DNA from: Candidatus Desulfovibrio trichonymphae
GTDB lineage: Bacteria; Desulfobacterota; Desulfovibrionia; Desulfovibrionales; Desulfovibrionaceae
Direction of reading: 5' to 3'
Length of the DNA stretch: 64,000 bases
NCBI RefSeq assembly: GCF_002355955.1
Contig: NZ_AP017368.1
Location: forward strand, 372,001 to 436,000
In this document: one piece after another, positions 12,317 to 21,086 of the stretch
Layout: the number at the start of each line of letters is the position of its first letter
How positions within the stretch are numbered: the first letter of the stretch is position 1
Program-made: the position numbers and the translations under genes
Notes under the pieces: generated by a model
Databases searched by the model: none
What the model was told of the DNA's origin: nothing
The model's input: only the letters and a program-made list of their open reading frames with translations

Positions 12317-13210
12317 CTATGATTTTTTTGCTTTCTGCCTGATTTTCTGCGAAGTTATGTTTTTTAGTCCGTTGCCGACATCCGCGAGACTGTTTTTTGC
12401 TTTCTTCCGTTCGACGGTCGCGGTTCTTGACTTGGAGGGTTTACTTTTTGTATCGACGTTGGCTGATGCGGATTTTTTAGACGACGCCACAGGAGAACGA
12501 TCGCCTTTTTCCGCGTTCTTGCCGGCCCTGTTGTTCACGGCAAGCTGTGTCGCTTTGCCGGGTTTGCCGGACTTGACGTCGCGCCGGTTTTTGACGTCGC
12601 GTTTTTTATTGGTCGTCAGGTCTCGCAGGGTTTTTTCTTCTGTGTAATCGTTGAGGCGGTTTTCCGCCTGTGCCATAAGGTTTTCATTGCCGTCAAAGCT
12701 GACGCGTCGCGCACCAAGAAAATTTTTGTTGAAATAAGGGTCGTCAAGCGAAGTGATGCGCACGGATGTGCGGCGGTGTGGGCTGTGTATAAATTTGCCG
12801 TCACCCACATAAATGCCGGTATGGTAACCGCGGCGCGGATGGTGGAAGGCGACGATGTCGCCGGCGCGCATATCTTCAGTCTTCCCAATTTGTCGGCCTA
12901 TGCCGGATTGTTCCCTGGCTGTGCGGGGTAAAGCCACCCCTACGCTTTTGTATGCCCAGCTGACAAAGCCCGAGCAGTCAAAGCCACCTGGGGTGATGCC
13001 ACCGCGCACATAGGGCACACCGATAGCCGACTGCGCTTTGCGCAACAGACGAAGGCTGGCCTGAGGCTGGTTCTTGTCGAAGGAGGCTTCATAAGTATGG
13101 TGGAATTGCGCGTTGCGCACGTCTGTCTGCTGAGAACCCTGTTTTGCCGCACAGCCGAAAATGAAGCTCATACCCATCAACAGCGCACACACTCTCAGGT
13201 GTTTTACCAT
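12317..13210 (-). CDS. NlpC/P60 family lipoprotein (cell-wall peptidase)
   Basis: A 297-residue predicted lipoprotein with a papain-like NlpC/P60 domain, a family that cuts gamma-D-Glu-diaminopimelate or related peptidoglycan bonds. The start MVKHLRV follows AGGAG by 6 nt; the lipobox IFGC puts the modified cysteine at residue 20. The domain runs from about residue 50 to 170. Its catalytic cysteine is in FDCSGFVSWAY and the His in HTGIYVGDGKFIHSP. The last ~110 residues are a Lys/Arg/Ser-rich low-complexity tail, possibly wall-binding. It is flanked by the tRNA-Tyr promoter region and a broken flagellar gene. Confidence 0.85.
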   Translation of the reverse strand: MVKHLRVCALLMGMSFIFGCAAKQGSQQTDVRNAQFHHTYEASFDKNQPQASLRLLRKAQSAIGVPYVRGGITPGGFDCSGFVSWAYKSVGVALPRTAREQSGIGRQIGKTEDMRAGDIVAFHHPRRGYHTGIYVGDGKFIHSPHRRTSVRITSLDDPYFNKNFLGARRVSFDGNENLMAQAENRLNDYTEEKTLRDLTTNKKRDVKNRRDVKSGKPGKATQLAVNNRAGKNAEKGDRSPVASSKKSASANVDTKSKPSKSRTATVERKKAKNSLADVGNGLKNITSQKIRQKAKKS

Positions 13211-13303
13211 CCGTACTCCTGTTTTTTGCGCCCCTGCCAAAGCGCTGCACTGAAACCCGGAGCAACGGCAAGTATAGTTTTGCCCCGGCTGTCTTTCAGG
13301 TTC

Positions 13304-13697
13304 TTAATCCGGCAAGGTGTCCAGCATGTCACCGGCGGTGCGGATGATTTTTGTGTTGGTCTCAAAGCTGCGCCGGGCGATGATCATACTTGTCATTTCA
13401 CAGCCGATATCTGTGCCTCCGGGGCATCACACTCAGGATGCGTTGTCGCAGCTCCCGCTTCGTCGTGACGTAAAGTCTGGCCGGAGGGCGAGGCCGCTTT
13501 GTGCTTCAAGGGGAATGGGTCTGGCGAGGCCATTGCCCTGCAAAATCATTTCCATTCCATTTTCACGCCCACGCTGTCTGGCCCTGTGGCGACACCACGC
13601 TTTGCGGTTTAAAGCCGACCGTGATGCCATTGACCATTGTGCGCTGTCATAGTCATGCCTACGGAATAGGCATTTAGTGCCTGCGTTCCTAGCTCAT
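13304..13697 (-). pseudogene. Flagellar basal-body rod-type protein, frameshifted remnant
   Basis: On the minus strand the pieces of a short flagellar rod/hook-family protein appear in different frames. An N-terminal segment reads ALNAYSVGMTMTAHN and continues in another frame as ITVGFKPQSVV. A C-terminal segment reads GTDIGCEMTSMIIARR and continues SFETNTKIIRTAGDMLDTLPD to a stop. These match the conserved ends of FlgC/FlgG-like axial proteins. At least three frame changes separate the pieces, so no functional protein can be made. No other flagellar gene lies in the window. The exact family member cannot be fixed. Confidence 0.75.
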
Positions 13698-13811
13698 GCT
13701 TGACGTCGATCATTCATATCACCCCGTGAGCCAAATTAGCACAAACAGTTTTCAGGCGCAAACAGTTTTTCAACGGCCGGCACGATATTTACCTTTTGGG
13801 TTTTTTGGGTT

Positions 13812-14621
13812 TTATGGTGATTCTCCGTGCTGTTGCCCTGCGGCAGCGCGATTGACGCTACGTTCTATACGAGCGAAGGCATTGTGGCTGTGGATGGACT
13901 CCATGCTCTCCACTTCCACGCTGAACCACTCCACGTGCTCATGTGCGAAAAGCCGTTGCGCCACATTACGTACGACATCTTCCACAAATGCCGGGTGAGC
14001 GAAGGCGTGCTCGGTGACAAATTTCTCGTCTTCGCGTTTGAGCAGTGTATACACGGCTGAAGAGCCGGATTCTTCAGCCATTTCAATAAATTCTTCCAGC
14101 CAGGAAAAACCGGCCATGCGCACGTTCATACGCACAATGGCGCGTTGGCTGTGCGCGCTATCACGGCTGATTGCCCTTGAGCAGGGGCAGACCGTCATCA
14201 CTGGCACATCCATTTCCAGCAGAAAGGACTGTCCGTTTTCATCCAGTTCGCCTGTCAGGCGGCATTCGTACGGCACAGAACTTTTGCTGCATGAGGCGGG
14301 GGCCGTCTTGCGGATGAAATAGGGAAAGCAAAAGCGCGCATAGGCTCGTTGCGCGCCCAGACGGTTTTTGATGTTTTCCAGCAATCGGCGCACGGACTGA
14401 TAGTTTATTTCATCGTCCCAGGCGTTCAAAGCTTCCACAAAGCGGCTCATATGGGCGCCCTTGAAGGCCGAAGGCAGGTCAACGCCCAGATCCACCAAAG
14501 CCACTGTCCGTTGCGTGCCATCTGAGCGGTCGCGCACGAGAAGCGGCAGCTTGAGCTCGCGTATGCCTGCCCTGTCAATATTCAGGGGCACGGCGGGACT
14601 GTAATTTTGCACATCTTCCAT
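13812..14621 (-). CDS. folE2: GTP cyclohydrolase FolE2 (type IB)
   Basis: This 269-residue enzyme converts GTP to 7,8-dihydroneopterin triphosphate, the first step of folate synthesis; the FolE2 family can work without zinc. The family signature with the catalytic cysteine, [12 protein letters not shown], lies in the middle, with SHSQRA nearby. Length is normal. The start ATG overlaps the nikR stop codon (TGATG), so the two are translationally coupled. folK for a later step of the pathway is in the window at 58.5 kb. Confidence 0.9.
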   Translation of the reverse strand: MEDVQNYSPAVPLNIDRAGIRELKLPLLVRDRSDGTQRTVALVDLGVDLPSAFKGAHMSRFVEALNAWDDEINYQSVRRLLENIKNRLGAQRAYARFCFPYFIRKTAPASCSKSSVPYECRLTGELDENGQSFLLEMDVPVMTVCPCSRAISRDSAHSQRAIVRMNVRMAGFSWLEEFIEMAEESGSSAVYTLLKREDEKFVTEHAFAHPAFVEDVVRNVAQRLFAHEHVEWFSVEVESMESIHSHNAFARIERSVNRAAAGQQHGESP

Positions 14622-15040
14622 CACACCAGATCTTGTCCTGTCGTGGTCAGAGTGAATGTGCCGTGTTTGACGCCCTTGCAGGAGATCAGCCTGTCGGCAA
14701 GCACGTGCACGCGTGCGGTTTGCCCTTTGATTACAAGAACTTCAAGACAATTGTGATGATCAAGGTGTACGTGCAGTGTAGTTACAATAATATCGTGGTC
14801 GCCATGCTGAATGTTCATAAGCCGCCGTGCAAGGTCGTTTTTGTGGTGATCATACACAAGCGTCAGTGTGCCGGCCTGTTCGTCCTGGGCCTCCCGCCAG
14901 GTTTCTTCTACCAGAGCCTTTCGGATCAGATCCCGTATGGCCTCAGAGCGGTTTGAGTAGCTTTTGCGGCGGCAAAGCCCGTCGAACGGCTCCAGCAGAG
15001 CTTCATCCAGCGAAACGCCAAAACGCGCCAGTTTGCCCAT
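14621..15040 (-). CDS. nikR: Nickel-responsive transcriptional regulator NikR
   Basis: A 139-residue ribbon-helix-helix plus ACT-domain metalloregulator. The N-terminal RHH reads [16 protein letters not shown] and [16 protein letters not shown]. Nickel ligands are expected in [17 protein letters not shown] (residues ~89-105), where the His cluster and Cys are present. It is coupled to folE2. The link to nickel fits the hydrogenase-rich metabolism typical of Desulfovibrio; no nickel transporter is in the window. Confidence 0.93.
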   Translation of the reverse strand: MGKLARFGVSLDEALLEPFDGLCRRKSYSNRSEAIRDLIRKALVEETWREAQDEQAGTLTLVYDHHKNDLARRLMNIQHGDHDIIVTTLHVHLDHHNCLEVLVIKGQTARVHVLADRLISCKGVKHGTFTLTTTGQDLV

Positions 15041-15219
15041 AGCTTTTACCTTTAGTTAAAATATAAGCCATCCCCCATGCTGAACTTATCGAAAGAATAA
15101 CCAAATGTGTCTGTTCTGTACAGGAAAATAGAAACGAGCGTGTCAGGGTGACTCATCGCGCATTGTCACTTCGCCGGGCTTCTGTTATGGTGGAGCATTG
15201 CACAATTGCTGGAGTGCGT

Positions 15220-15708
15220 ATGGGGCAGAATATTTTTGATCTGAGTATTGTTCTTGTTCTGGTTTTCTTTGCCGGGCGGGGTTTTGTGCGGGGTTTTGTG
15301 GGAGAAATGGCCGGTCTTGTTTCTCTTGTGGGCGGCTTTTGCGCCGCGCACGCGTGGCACCCCTTGCTAGCCCCGCGCCTTACGGCCATCAGTGACCCTG
15401 CCTGGCGGGGTATTGCCGCGTGTGTGCTTATTTTTCTGGGTGTTATTCTCCTTGTGTCTTTGTTGGCCCGAGTGCTGCAAAAAATTCTTACATTTTTCTT
15501 TGTTGCCTGGGCGGACAAATTGGCGGGAGGTTTTACCGGACTAGCCAAAGGTGCTTTGCTGTATGCGCTGGCGCTGCTTGCGCTGCAAAATTTTTTCTAC
15601 AACGAACCCTTTATGCAGCAATCGCGCGTGCTGCCATATTTTAACGCGTTGATGGAACAGGCGCAGGGCTGGTTGCCTCAGGACATGCGCGCCCGGCTTG
15701 GCATTTGA
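15220..15708 (+). CDS. CvpA family membrane protein
   Basis: A 162-residue integral membrane protein with about four hydrophobic segments. The chosen start MGQNIFDLS follows GGAG by 5 nt; a longer reading from 15148 lacks a ribosome site. It carries the CvpA features: an early Asp in the first helix (FDLSIVLVLVFF) and the GFVRGFVGEMAGL motif. In E. coli CvpA is needed for colicin V export, but its general function is unclear. It is followed within 70 nt by mazG on the same strand and is divergent from nikR. Confidence 0.8.
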   Translation: MGQNIFDLSIVLVLVFFAGRGFVRGFVGEMAGLVSLVGGFCAAHAWHPLLAPRLTAISDPAWRGIAACVLIFLGVILLVSLLARVLQKILTFFFVAWADKLAGGFTGLAKGALLYALALLALQNFFYNEPFMQQSRVLPYFNALMEQAQGWLPQDMRARLGI

Positions 15709-15775
15709 CGGACCTGTTTCCGTGGTGCGTGGAAACGTCCCTGATTCATCAATGGTTATTAAACGTGGTGGAAGT

Positions 15776-16573
15776 ATGGAAAACGTGTTGGAAGAATTTC
15801 TGGCAGTTATTGACAAGCTCACCGGACCTGACGGTTGTCCCTGGGACAGGGAGCAGACGCCGGAAAGTCTGGCGGATTATATTATTGAAGAAAGCCATGA
15901 ACTTGTCAGCGCTATCCGCTCCGGCGACCTTGCCGATATTTGTGAAGAAATGGGGGATGTGGCGTTTTTGCTGCTTTCTGTCAGCCGCTTGTATGAAAAG
16001 CGGCGGGCATTCAGTTTTGGCGACGCGTTGAACGTCGGCAGGGCAAAGATGCTGCGCCGCCATCCGCATGTTTTCAGCAACACGGTTTTCAGCGATCTCA
16101 ACGAGCAGCTGAAAGCTTGGGAACAGATCAAAAGAGTGGAACAGGCTGACGCAGGCAGGCAGCAGGGGATTTTCGCCGGCCTGCCGGACTCTCTGCCGCC
16201 TCTGATCAAAGCCTACCGTATTCACTCCAAAGCCGCGTGCGTCGGCTTTACTTGGGAAAACGATGCAGATGTGGAACAGCAGGTGGAGGCTGAATGGCTG
16301 GAATGGCTTGACGCCGCCGCAAATGGTGACGAGAGTGACCGCATGCGTGAATTGGGCGACCTGCTTTTCATTATTATTGAGATGGGCCGTCGCAATGGTA
16401 TCAAAGCCAATGAAGCACTGGATCTGGCGGTGAGGCGTTTTTTGCGGCGTTTCGTTTTTATGGAGAAAAAAGCCGGCGAGCGCAGTCAGGATTTTGCGGC
16501 TCTGACGCTGGAGGAAAAAGAGGCCCTGTGGAATATGGCCAAGGCAGAAGAAGTCTCTGCCCCACAAGCGTAA
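15776..16573 (+). CDS. mazG: Nucleoside triphosphate pyrophosphohydrolase MazG
   Basis: This 265-residue protein hydrolyses NTPs and dNTPs to the monophosphate and PPi as housecleaning. The start at 15776 follows GGTGGAAG. Two MazG repeats are visible. The first has CPWDREQTPESLADYIIEE with EExxE...ExxD metal ligands (EESHELVSAI, EEMGDVAFLL) in residues ~10-85. The second is at residues ~155-225 with RELGDLLFIIIE. Length is typical of full-length MazG. Confidence 0.95.
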   Translation: MENVLEEFLAVIDKLTGPDGCPWDREQTPESLADYIIEESHELVSAIRSGDLADICEEMGDVAFLLLSVSRLYEKRRAFSFGDALNVGRAKMLRRHPHVFSNTVFSDLNEQLKAWEQIKRVEQADAGRQQGIFAGLPDSLPPLIKAYRIHSKAACVGFTWENDADVEQQVEAEWLEWLDAAANGDESDRMRELGDLLFIIIEMGRRNGIKANEALDLAVRRFLRRFVFMEKKAGERSQDFAALTLEEKEALWNMAKAEEVSAPQA

Positions 16574-16632
16574 CGGAAGTCGTGCTGCAGGTGCTGTCGA
16601 TAGTGACGTGGGCCTGTTATGGTCGTTTTATC

Positions 16633-18744
16633 GTGAGCGCGGCGCGTGTCACGACTGTTTTGCTGCTGACATTGGCTGTTCTGACGGCCTGTGCGCCGCG
16701 CCGGCATGCCGGCGCGCCCGGAAGAGCTTTTGCGCAGGCAGGCGCGAAAAAAGAACTGCCGAGGGCAGAACCCGCGTATTTGCAATGGCTTGAGCGGCAA
16801 TCTATGCTTGGCACCGCGGCGCAGTTGATAGCCGGAATTTCCGGAACGCAGGTGCTCTGGCGCAACAGCGCCGTCTCGCGCCGCGCGCCCGTGCTGCTCA
16901 GGGCGGCGCCCAACTGGTTCAGCGTCAATCCCCATGCTGTCAGCGCCGGACAGCCGGTTTTCAAGGCGCTTGCCTCTCCGGATTTTCTGGATTTTTTGTC
17001 CAAGGCGGGCATGAACGGGCTGTATGTGGCCCCCAGCGGCGAGCACGGCGATATATGGGGGGCTTTAACGTCGGTGGCGTCGGACGGGGATAACATCACA
17101 TCCTTTCATTTTGATCCGATTCTTGGTGATGAGGCGGACTTTGAACAGCTGGCGGAACGTCTTGACCAACTTCAGATACAGATGGGCGGCGATCTGCCCC
17201 CGGCCGCTACCGGGCTTGGGCCGGATTTTATGCTTCAGGCGCGGCAGGCTGCCCGCTTTGACGGTGTCTACGCCATGGTTTCAGCGCCGCAAAAAAAATG
17301 GAACTTGCTGCCAACGGTGCAGTCTGAATGGGATTGCCGTCCTCTCGTGCCTGAAGCGGCAACGAGCTTTGCGCAAGACGGTCTTTTGCCGGAATTACTA
17401 ATCCGTGATCTTCTGCCTTGGGCCACGCCGGGCGGATGGGCTGTTACCGGGGCAGTGCGCGGAGCTGACGGTCAGACGCGGCGCTGGATATACCGTTACA
17501 GCGGCGACGTTTCGCGGCCTGTGCTGCTCTGGCAGGACCCTTCAGGACAGGCCCGCCGCATTTTTTCAGCTGCCGTTATCCGACATACGGGCATGCAAAG
17601 GCAAACGTTGACGGGTGTCAAGCTGGAAACCCTGATGGGGCTTGACGCGCGGCAGACGTCTTTCGCCGGCAAGGGATCTTCACAGGACGCGGAAAGCGGA
17701 GTCGCGCTGTGGGACGAGCTGTCGCCTGGGCCTGAAGCTTTGAATGACATCAGTCGTGAGACGCATCGCTACGGCGGTTGGATTGTGCAGGCCGATGTAC
17801 TGCCTCCCTCGCTTACTGCCTCTGTGCTTGCCGCGTCTGTGGATTTTACAAAAGACACAATCGCCGCACCCGCCGCGGCGTATGCCCTGCTCAGCGCCGA
17901 CGCGGCTCCGCTTGCGGCGCTGTTGCGGATATCCTTGGCGGCGGGGGTAGACCACAGCCGTATTGCGCGCGGTCTGAATGACTGGCAGCATGTCGATTGG
18001 CGGCCTTTGCTGGACTTGCCGACAGGCCGCAATCTGGCGCAAAAGGCCCAGAATCTTTCCGGCGGATCGCCTGACGGTTTGTGCCGCTGGTCAACGCCGG
18101 CCTCTGTCGCCGCGCGTGCGTTGCATTTTGACGCGGTACAGGCTGCAAGCCCCGATAACGTGGAGATTATGCGCAGAACCTGTTTTTCTTTGCTCGCTTG
18201 GCGGACAGGTTTGCCGGGGCTTGTCTTTGTCAGCCCGCAGGATTTGACAGGCGCGCTTGATCTGGCAGTGCCCCAAGATGGCTTCCCGGCAAGTTTCGGC
18301 GCGGCGCCGCTTTGGCAGGCGAACGGCCTTTCCCGGCAGGGCAGGCCGCAGGCGCGTTTGCTGTTCGGCGCATTGCAGAACCAGTGGGCGGACGACACAA
18401 GTTTTTTGCAGAGTATGAGCCGTGTTATGCGCGTCCGCCAGAAGTCGGGTCTGGCTGAGGGGAGCCTGCTGGCGGTGCTGTCCGGGCCTTCCGGCTGTAT
18501 TGCCGCGTTCAGCAGACTGCCGGACGGCAGGCATTGGCTGCTCGCCACCAATTTTTCCGCAGAGCGCCGCCTTTTTCCGGTGCGTTTACCTGCCGGCGTA
18601 GCGGCGGATGTCGCGCGCGATGTTTTGGATCATCAGATACTGCCTCTGCACGGAGGCATGCTTGAACTTGTGCTTGACGCCCGTCAGTCCCGGCATATTT
18701 TGCTTGGTAAAGAAGGGACAAAATCTGAAGGGGCGACGTCATGA
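16633..18744 (+). CDS. GH13/trehalose-synthase-like lipoprotein, catalytic residues apparently lost
   Basis: A ~703-residue protein with a lipoprotein signal; from the GTG at 16633 the lipobox LTAC puts the modified Cys at residue 20, though the ribosome site is weak and the frame is open further upstream. The body resembles a TreS-type alpha-amylase-fold family: EADFEQLAERLDQLQ, TGLGPDFMLQARQAARFDG, WNLLPTV, and a C-terminal beta-domain. Compared with active members, the His of region I (DxxPxHT) is Ala (DLPPAAT), the region III acid is not seen (IVQADV), and no NHD motif is found in region IV. An Asp is kept in MGLDAR. It may be a surface glucan-binding pseudoenzyme. It overlaps the mazG context and precedes a decayed gene. 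Confidence 0.6.
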   Translation: MSAARVTTVLLLTLAVLTACAPRRHAGAPGRAFAQAGAKKELPRAEPAYLQWLERQSMLGTAAQLIAGISGTQVLWRNSAVSRRAPVLLRAAPNWFSVNPHAVSAGQPVFKALASPDFLDFLSKAGMNGLYVAPSGEHGDIWGALTSVASDGDNITSFHFDPILGDEADFEQLAERLDQLQIQMGGDLPPAATGLGPDFMLQARQAARFDGVYAMVSAPQKKWNLLPTVQSEWDCRPLVPEAATSFAQDGLLPELLIRDLLPWATPGGWAVTGAVRGADGQTRRWIYRYSGDVSRPVLLWQDPSGQARRIFSAAVIRHTGMQRQTLTGVKLETLMGLDARQTSFAGKGSSQDAESGVALWDELSPGPEALNDISRETHRYGGWIVQADVLPPSLTASVLAASVDFTKDTIAAPAAAYALLSADAAPLAALLRISLAAGVDHSRIARGLNDWQHVDWRPLLDLPTGRNLAQKAQNLSGGSPDGLCRWSTPASVAARALHFDAVQAASPDNVEIMRRTCFSLLAWRTGLPGLVFVSPQDLTGALDLAVPQDGFPASFGAAPLWQANGLSRQGRPQARLLFGALQNQWADDTSFLQSMSRVMRVRQKSGLAEGSLLAVLSGPSGCIAAFSRLPDGRHWLLATNFSAERRLFPVRLPAGVAADVARDVLDHQILPLHGGMLELVLDARQSRHILLGKEGTKSEGATS

Positions 18745-19060
18745 CACAGGAGAATTCTGCCGTTGAATCCGGCGCGGCTGAACAGGTCGTAACCGCTGTG
18801 TATGCTGACGAAAAGCCGACAATGACGCAAAAAAATTTTGAAGGCGCAAGCAGTGCGGACCGTTGTTCTTGCTGTTCGTGCTGGCGCTGCATGCCTGGCC
18901 CCTGATTTTCGTCAATATGCTTATTGCCCACACGAAGCGCAGAGCATTCTCATTTTTCATCAGGCGGTTGAGAACTGCAGAGAGGCCTGCTCCGTTCGCT
19001 GGGGATGCAGTGCAATTGACTACCTTTTCATTATTGCTGGCCTTTATTGCCAATCTTATC
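18741..19060 (+). pseudogene. Remnant of a small membrane protein gene
   Basis: An ATG overlapping the previous stop (ATGA) begins MTQENSAVESGAAEQ and runs ~54 codons before meeting a stop. In another frame the same region encodes hydrophobic segments (LFLLFVLALHAWPLIFVNML and a second near 19020-19070). This suggests one frameshift inside a two-span membrane protein. The 3' part runs into transposase-derived sequence. I do not recognise the family. Confidence 0.4.
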
Positions 19061-19255
19061 TTGTCGGCTGTTTCCACCTGGATATTGCGGAAGTACAAAC
19101 GGAAGAAGGCAAACTGTACCTTTTTGTCGGAATTGACAGAACGTCAAAGTTCGCATACGCAGAGCCGTATATAGAAGCACCACGAGCAACAGCGAAGAAT
19201 TTTTAGAGCATCTCATTCTCTCGGTGCCGTTAACGGCATTTAGTCCTTTATGGCC
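19058..19255 (+). mobile_element. IS481-type transposase fragment
   Basis: A 65-codon stretch encodes the DDE transposase core motif: FHLDIAEVQTEEGKLYLF followed by VGIDRTSKFAYAE, then after a +frame change FLEHLILSVPLTAF. This matches the region around the first catalytic Asp of IS481/IS3-like integrase cores. The N-terminal DNA-binding part and the C-terminal Asp/Glu residues are missing and no inverted repeats are visible, so the element is dead. Confidence 0.75.
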
Positions 19256-19329
19256 TTTCTTCAACTTGCCGTCATTTTGTCTTTGGTTAAAATGAATGTC
19301 GACAGAACCTAGTGTTTTTTTGCTTTTTT

Positions 19330-19734
19330 TCAGGCGAAATTTGCCCTTTCTCTTGCCAGATGATCAAGAAAGATAAGTAGATCGTCTGGCTGGCCTTGTT
19401 TGTGATCTCCGGGATAGAGAAGGGCGGACATGTAAAAAACGGAGTTAAGCTGTAGGGCGTTTTGCGCACTGGCGGCAAAGCGGTTGAGATCTGACGCCAG
19501 GTTGAGACGGACTTCCTCCGGCAGTGGTTCAAGCAGGGTTTTTGCATCCTCGTGCAGTGTGGATAAAAGTTCTGCCTTGTCGCGCATCTTCTGATTGTGA
19601 CCCTCTGTGTCCCCCGCATCAAGACAACTCAGCGCGCCGGCCTCCACTTCCATAATGCGGGAATGTCTCTCTCGAAGCCATTGGACAAGCATGTTCAAAT
19701 GTACGGCAACCTGATCAGGCATGATGTTTTCCAT
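19330..19734 (-). CDS. Hypothetical small helical protein
   Basis: A 134-residue (or 130 from the second Met) acidic, mostly alpha-helical protein with no signal peptide or membrane segment. It has heptad-like hydrophobic spacing in residues 10-75. Size and character recall FlgN-type export chaperones, but there is no decisive motif. It begins 7 nt after the CoA-ligase gene and is probably cotranscribed with it. I do not assign a function. Confidence 0.6.
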   Translation of the reverse strand: MENIMPDQVAVHLNMLVQWLRERHSRIMEVEAGALSCLDAGDTEGHNQKMRDKAELLSTLHEDAKTLLEPLPEEVRLNLASDLNRFAASAQNALQLNSVFYMSALLYPGDHKQGQPDDLLIFLDHLARERANFA

Positions 19735-19740
19735 GTTTTT

Positions 19741-21006
19741 TTAATCCCAGTGGCGCTTGTCTTCAATAGGCCGAATCTGCGGCGGCAGGCTGCCGGGCGG
19801 CAGTATCAGTAATTTGGGCCGCAGTTTGATTTTTTCACGGAACTGGTGCAGCAGATCATCTTCCCGTTTAAAGCCGCTTGTTTCAATAAAGAGCGTCATT
19901 TCATCCATGCCGCCTGGGTTGGTAACTTCAATAACCCAGCGTTTTATTTCTTCAAAACGGCTCAGAACCTGTTCAACCTGATGTGGATAAACAAACATGC
20001 CCATGATGCGGGCTGTTGTGTCAACTCTGCCTACAATGTTGCCCAGTCGCGGATTTGTCCGGCCGCAGGTGCAGGGGCTGCGGTCAATGTAGGAGAGATC
20101 TCCCGTGGCAAAGCGTATCAACGGATAAGTCTTATTAAAAGCTGTGACGACAATTTCCCCGACTTCGCCATCCTTCAGCGGGATGCCCGTGTCGGGGTGG
20201 CATATCTCCACATAGCAGCGGTTTGCTATATGCAGTCCGGATTTGTGAAAACATTCATAGCCGATACAGCCCACGTCAGCCGTGCCGTAACCCTGACGCA
20301 TAATCAAGTCATATTTTTTTTCCATCTGGGAGCGCATTTTTTCAGAAAGCCGCTCGCCTGTAGCCAGCGCAATTTCCAAAAAAAGATCTTTGCGCAGATT
20401 GAGTCCTTTTTCTTCGGCTTTTTGCGCAAGGTGCATAAGAAAACTTGGCGTACCGACATAACCGGAGACGCGCAGTTTCTGCATGATATCAAGTTGCGTT
20501 GCTGCCTCTGATGGGCCAGCGGGTATGACGGCGCAGCCCAGATTGCGCAACGGCTCTTCAAACATCAGCCCGGCCGGCGAAAGCTGGTAGTTGAACGTGT
20601 TCTGCACAGCGTCACCCGGTCGAAAACCAACGGAATAGAGTGCTTCCGTATATCCCCAGTAGTCTTCCCCGTGGTCTTCCGGGTCGAAAATGGGGCCGGG
20701 CGAAAGGAAAACGCGTTTAAGATCGCCGATATCCTTTGTTAAAAGCCCGCCAAGCCTCGGGCCCATGGATTGCAGAAAAATCAGTTCTTTCTTTTTCAAA
20801 ATAGGAATATGCTTTATGTCCGAGAGGGATTTAAATTTTTCGACATTAAACTGCGCGCGGTCAAAGCGTTTTTTCACGTCTTCGGAATGGCGGTAGGCGT
20901 AGAAAAGCAGATCTTTAAGCTGTACAAGGCAATATTGTCGGCGTTCGCTTTCATCATACACTTCACGTCGATTGTAGATGCCTTCTGTGCGGTCTTTACG
21001 TGTCAT
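19741..21006 (-). CDS. paaK: Phenylacetate-CoA ligase family adenylate-forming enzyme
   Basis: A 421-residue AMP-forming aryl/acyl-CoA ligase of the PaaK group. Visible features are the PaaK-type N-terminal helical region, RQGYGTADVG (the A5-like motif), IVVTAFNKTYPLIRFATGDLS (A7/A8 region) and CxCGRTNPRLGNIVGRVD. In sulfate reducers such enzymes often handle aryl-CoA made by indolepyruvate ferredoxin oxidoreductase, but no such oxidoreductase is in the window, so the true substrate is open. The gene is intact and of normal length. Confidence 0.85.
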   Translation of the reverse strand: MTRKDRTEGIYNRREVYDESERRQYCLVQLKDLLFYAYRHSEDVKKRFDRAQFNVEKFKSLSDIKHIPILKKKELIFLQSMGPRLGGLLTKDIGDLKRVFLSPGPIFDPEDHGEDYWGYTEALYSVGFRPGDAVQNTFNYQLSPAGLMFEEPLRNLGCAVIPAGPSEAATQLDIMQKLRVSGYVGTPSFLMHLAQKAEEKGLNLRKDLFLEIALATGERLSEKMRSQMEKKYDLIMRQGYGTADVGCIGYECFHKSGLHIANRCYVEICHPDTGIPLKDGEVGEIVVTAFNKTYPLIRFATGDLSYIDRSPCTCGRTNPRLGNIVGRVDTTARIMGMFVYPHQVEQVLSRFEEIKRWVIEVTNPGGMDEMTLFIETSGFKREDDLLHQFREKIKLRPKLLILPPGSLPPQIRPIEDKRHWD

Positions 21007-21086
21007 AAATCATTCGCCTCGAAAGAATGGTGAAATGGCTGGACGTTATGAGATGAGCGCCATATTGCAAGCCGTTATTTATCGCC

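Noticed and set aside
17769-18551. 260-codon minus-strand frame inside the TreS-like gene
   Set aside because: High-GC third positions open a mirror frame; composition is Ser/Arg/Ala-rich with no family motif.
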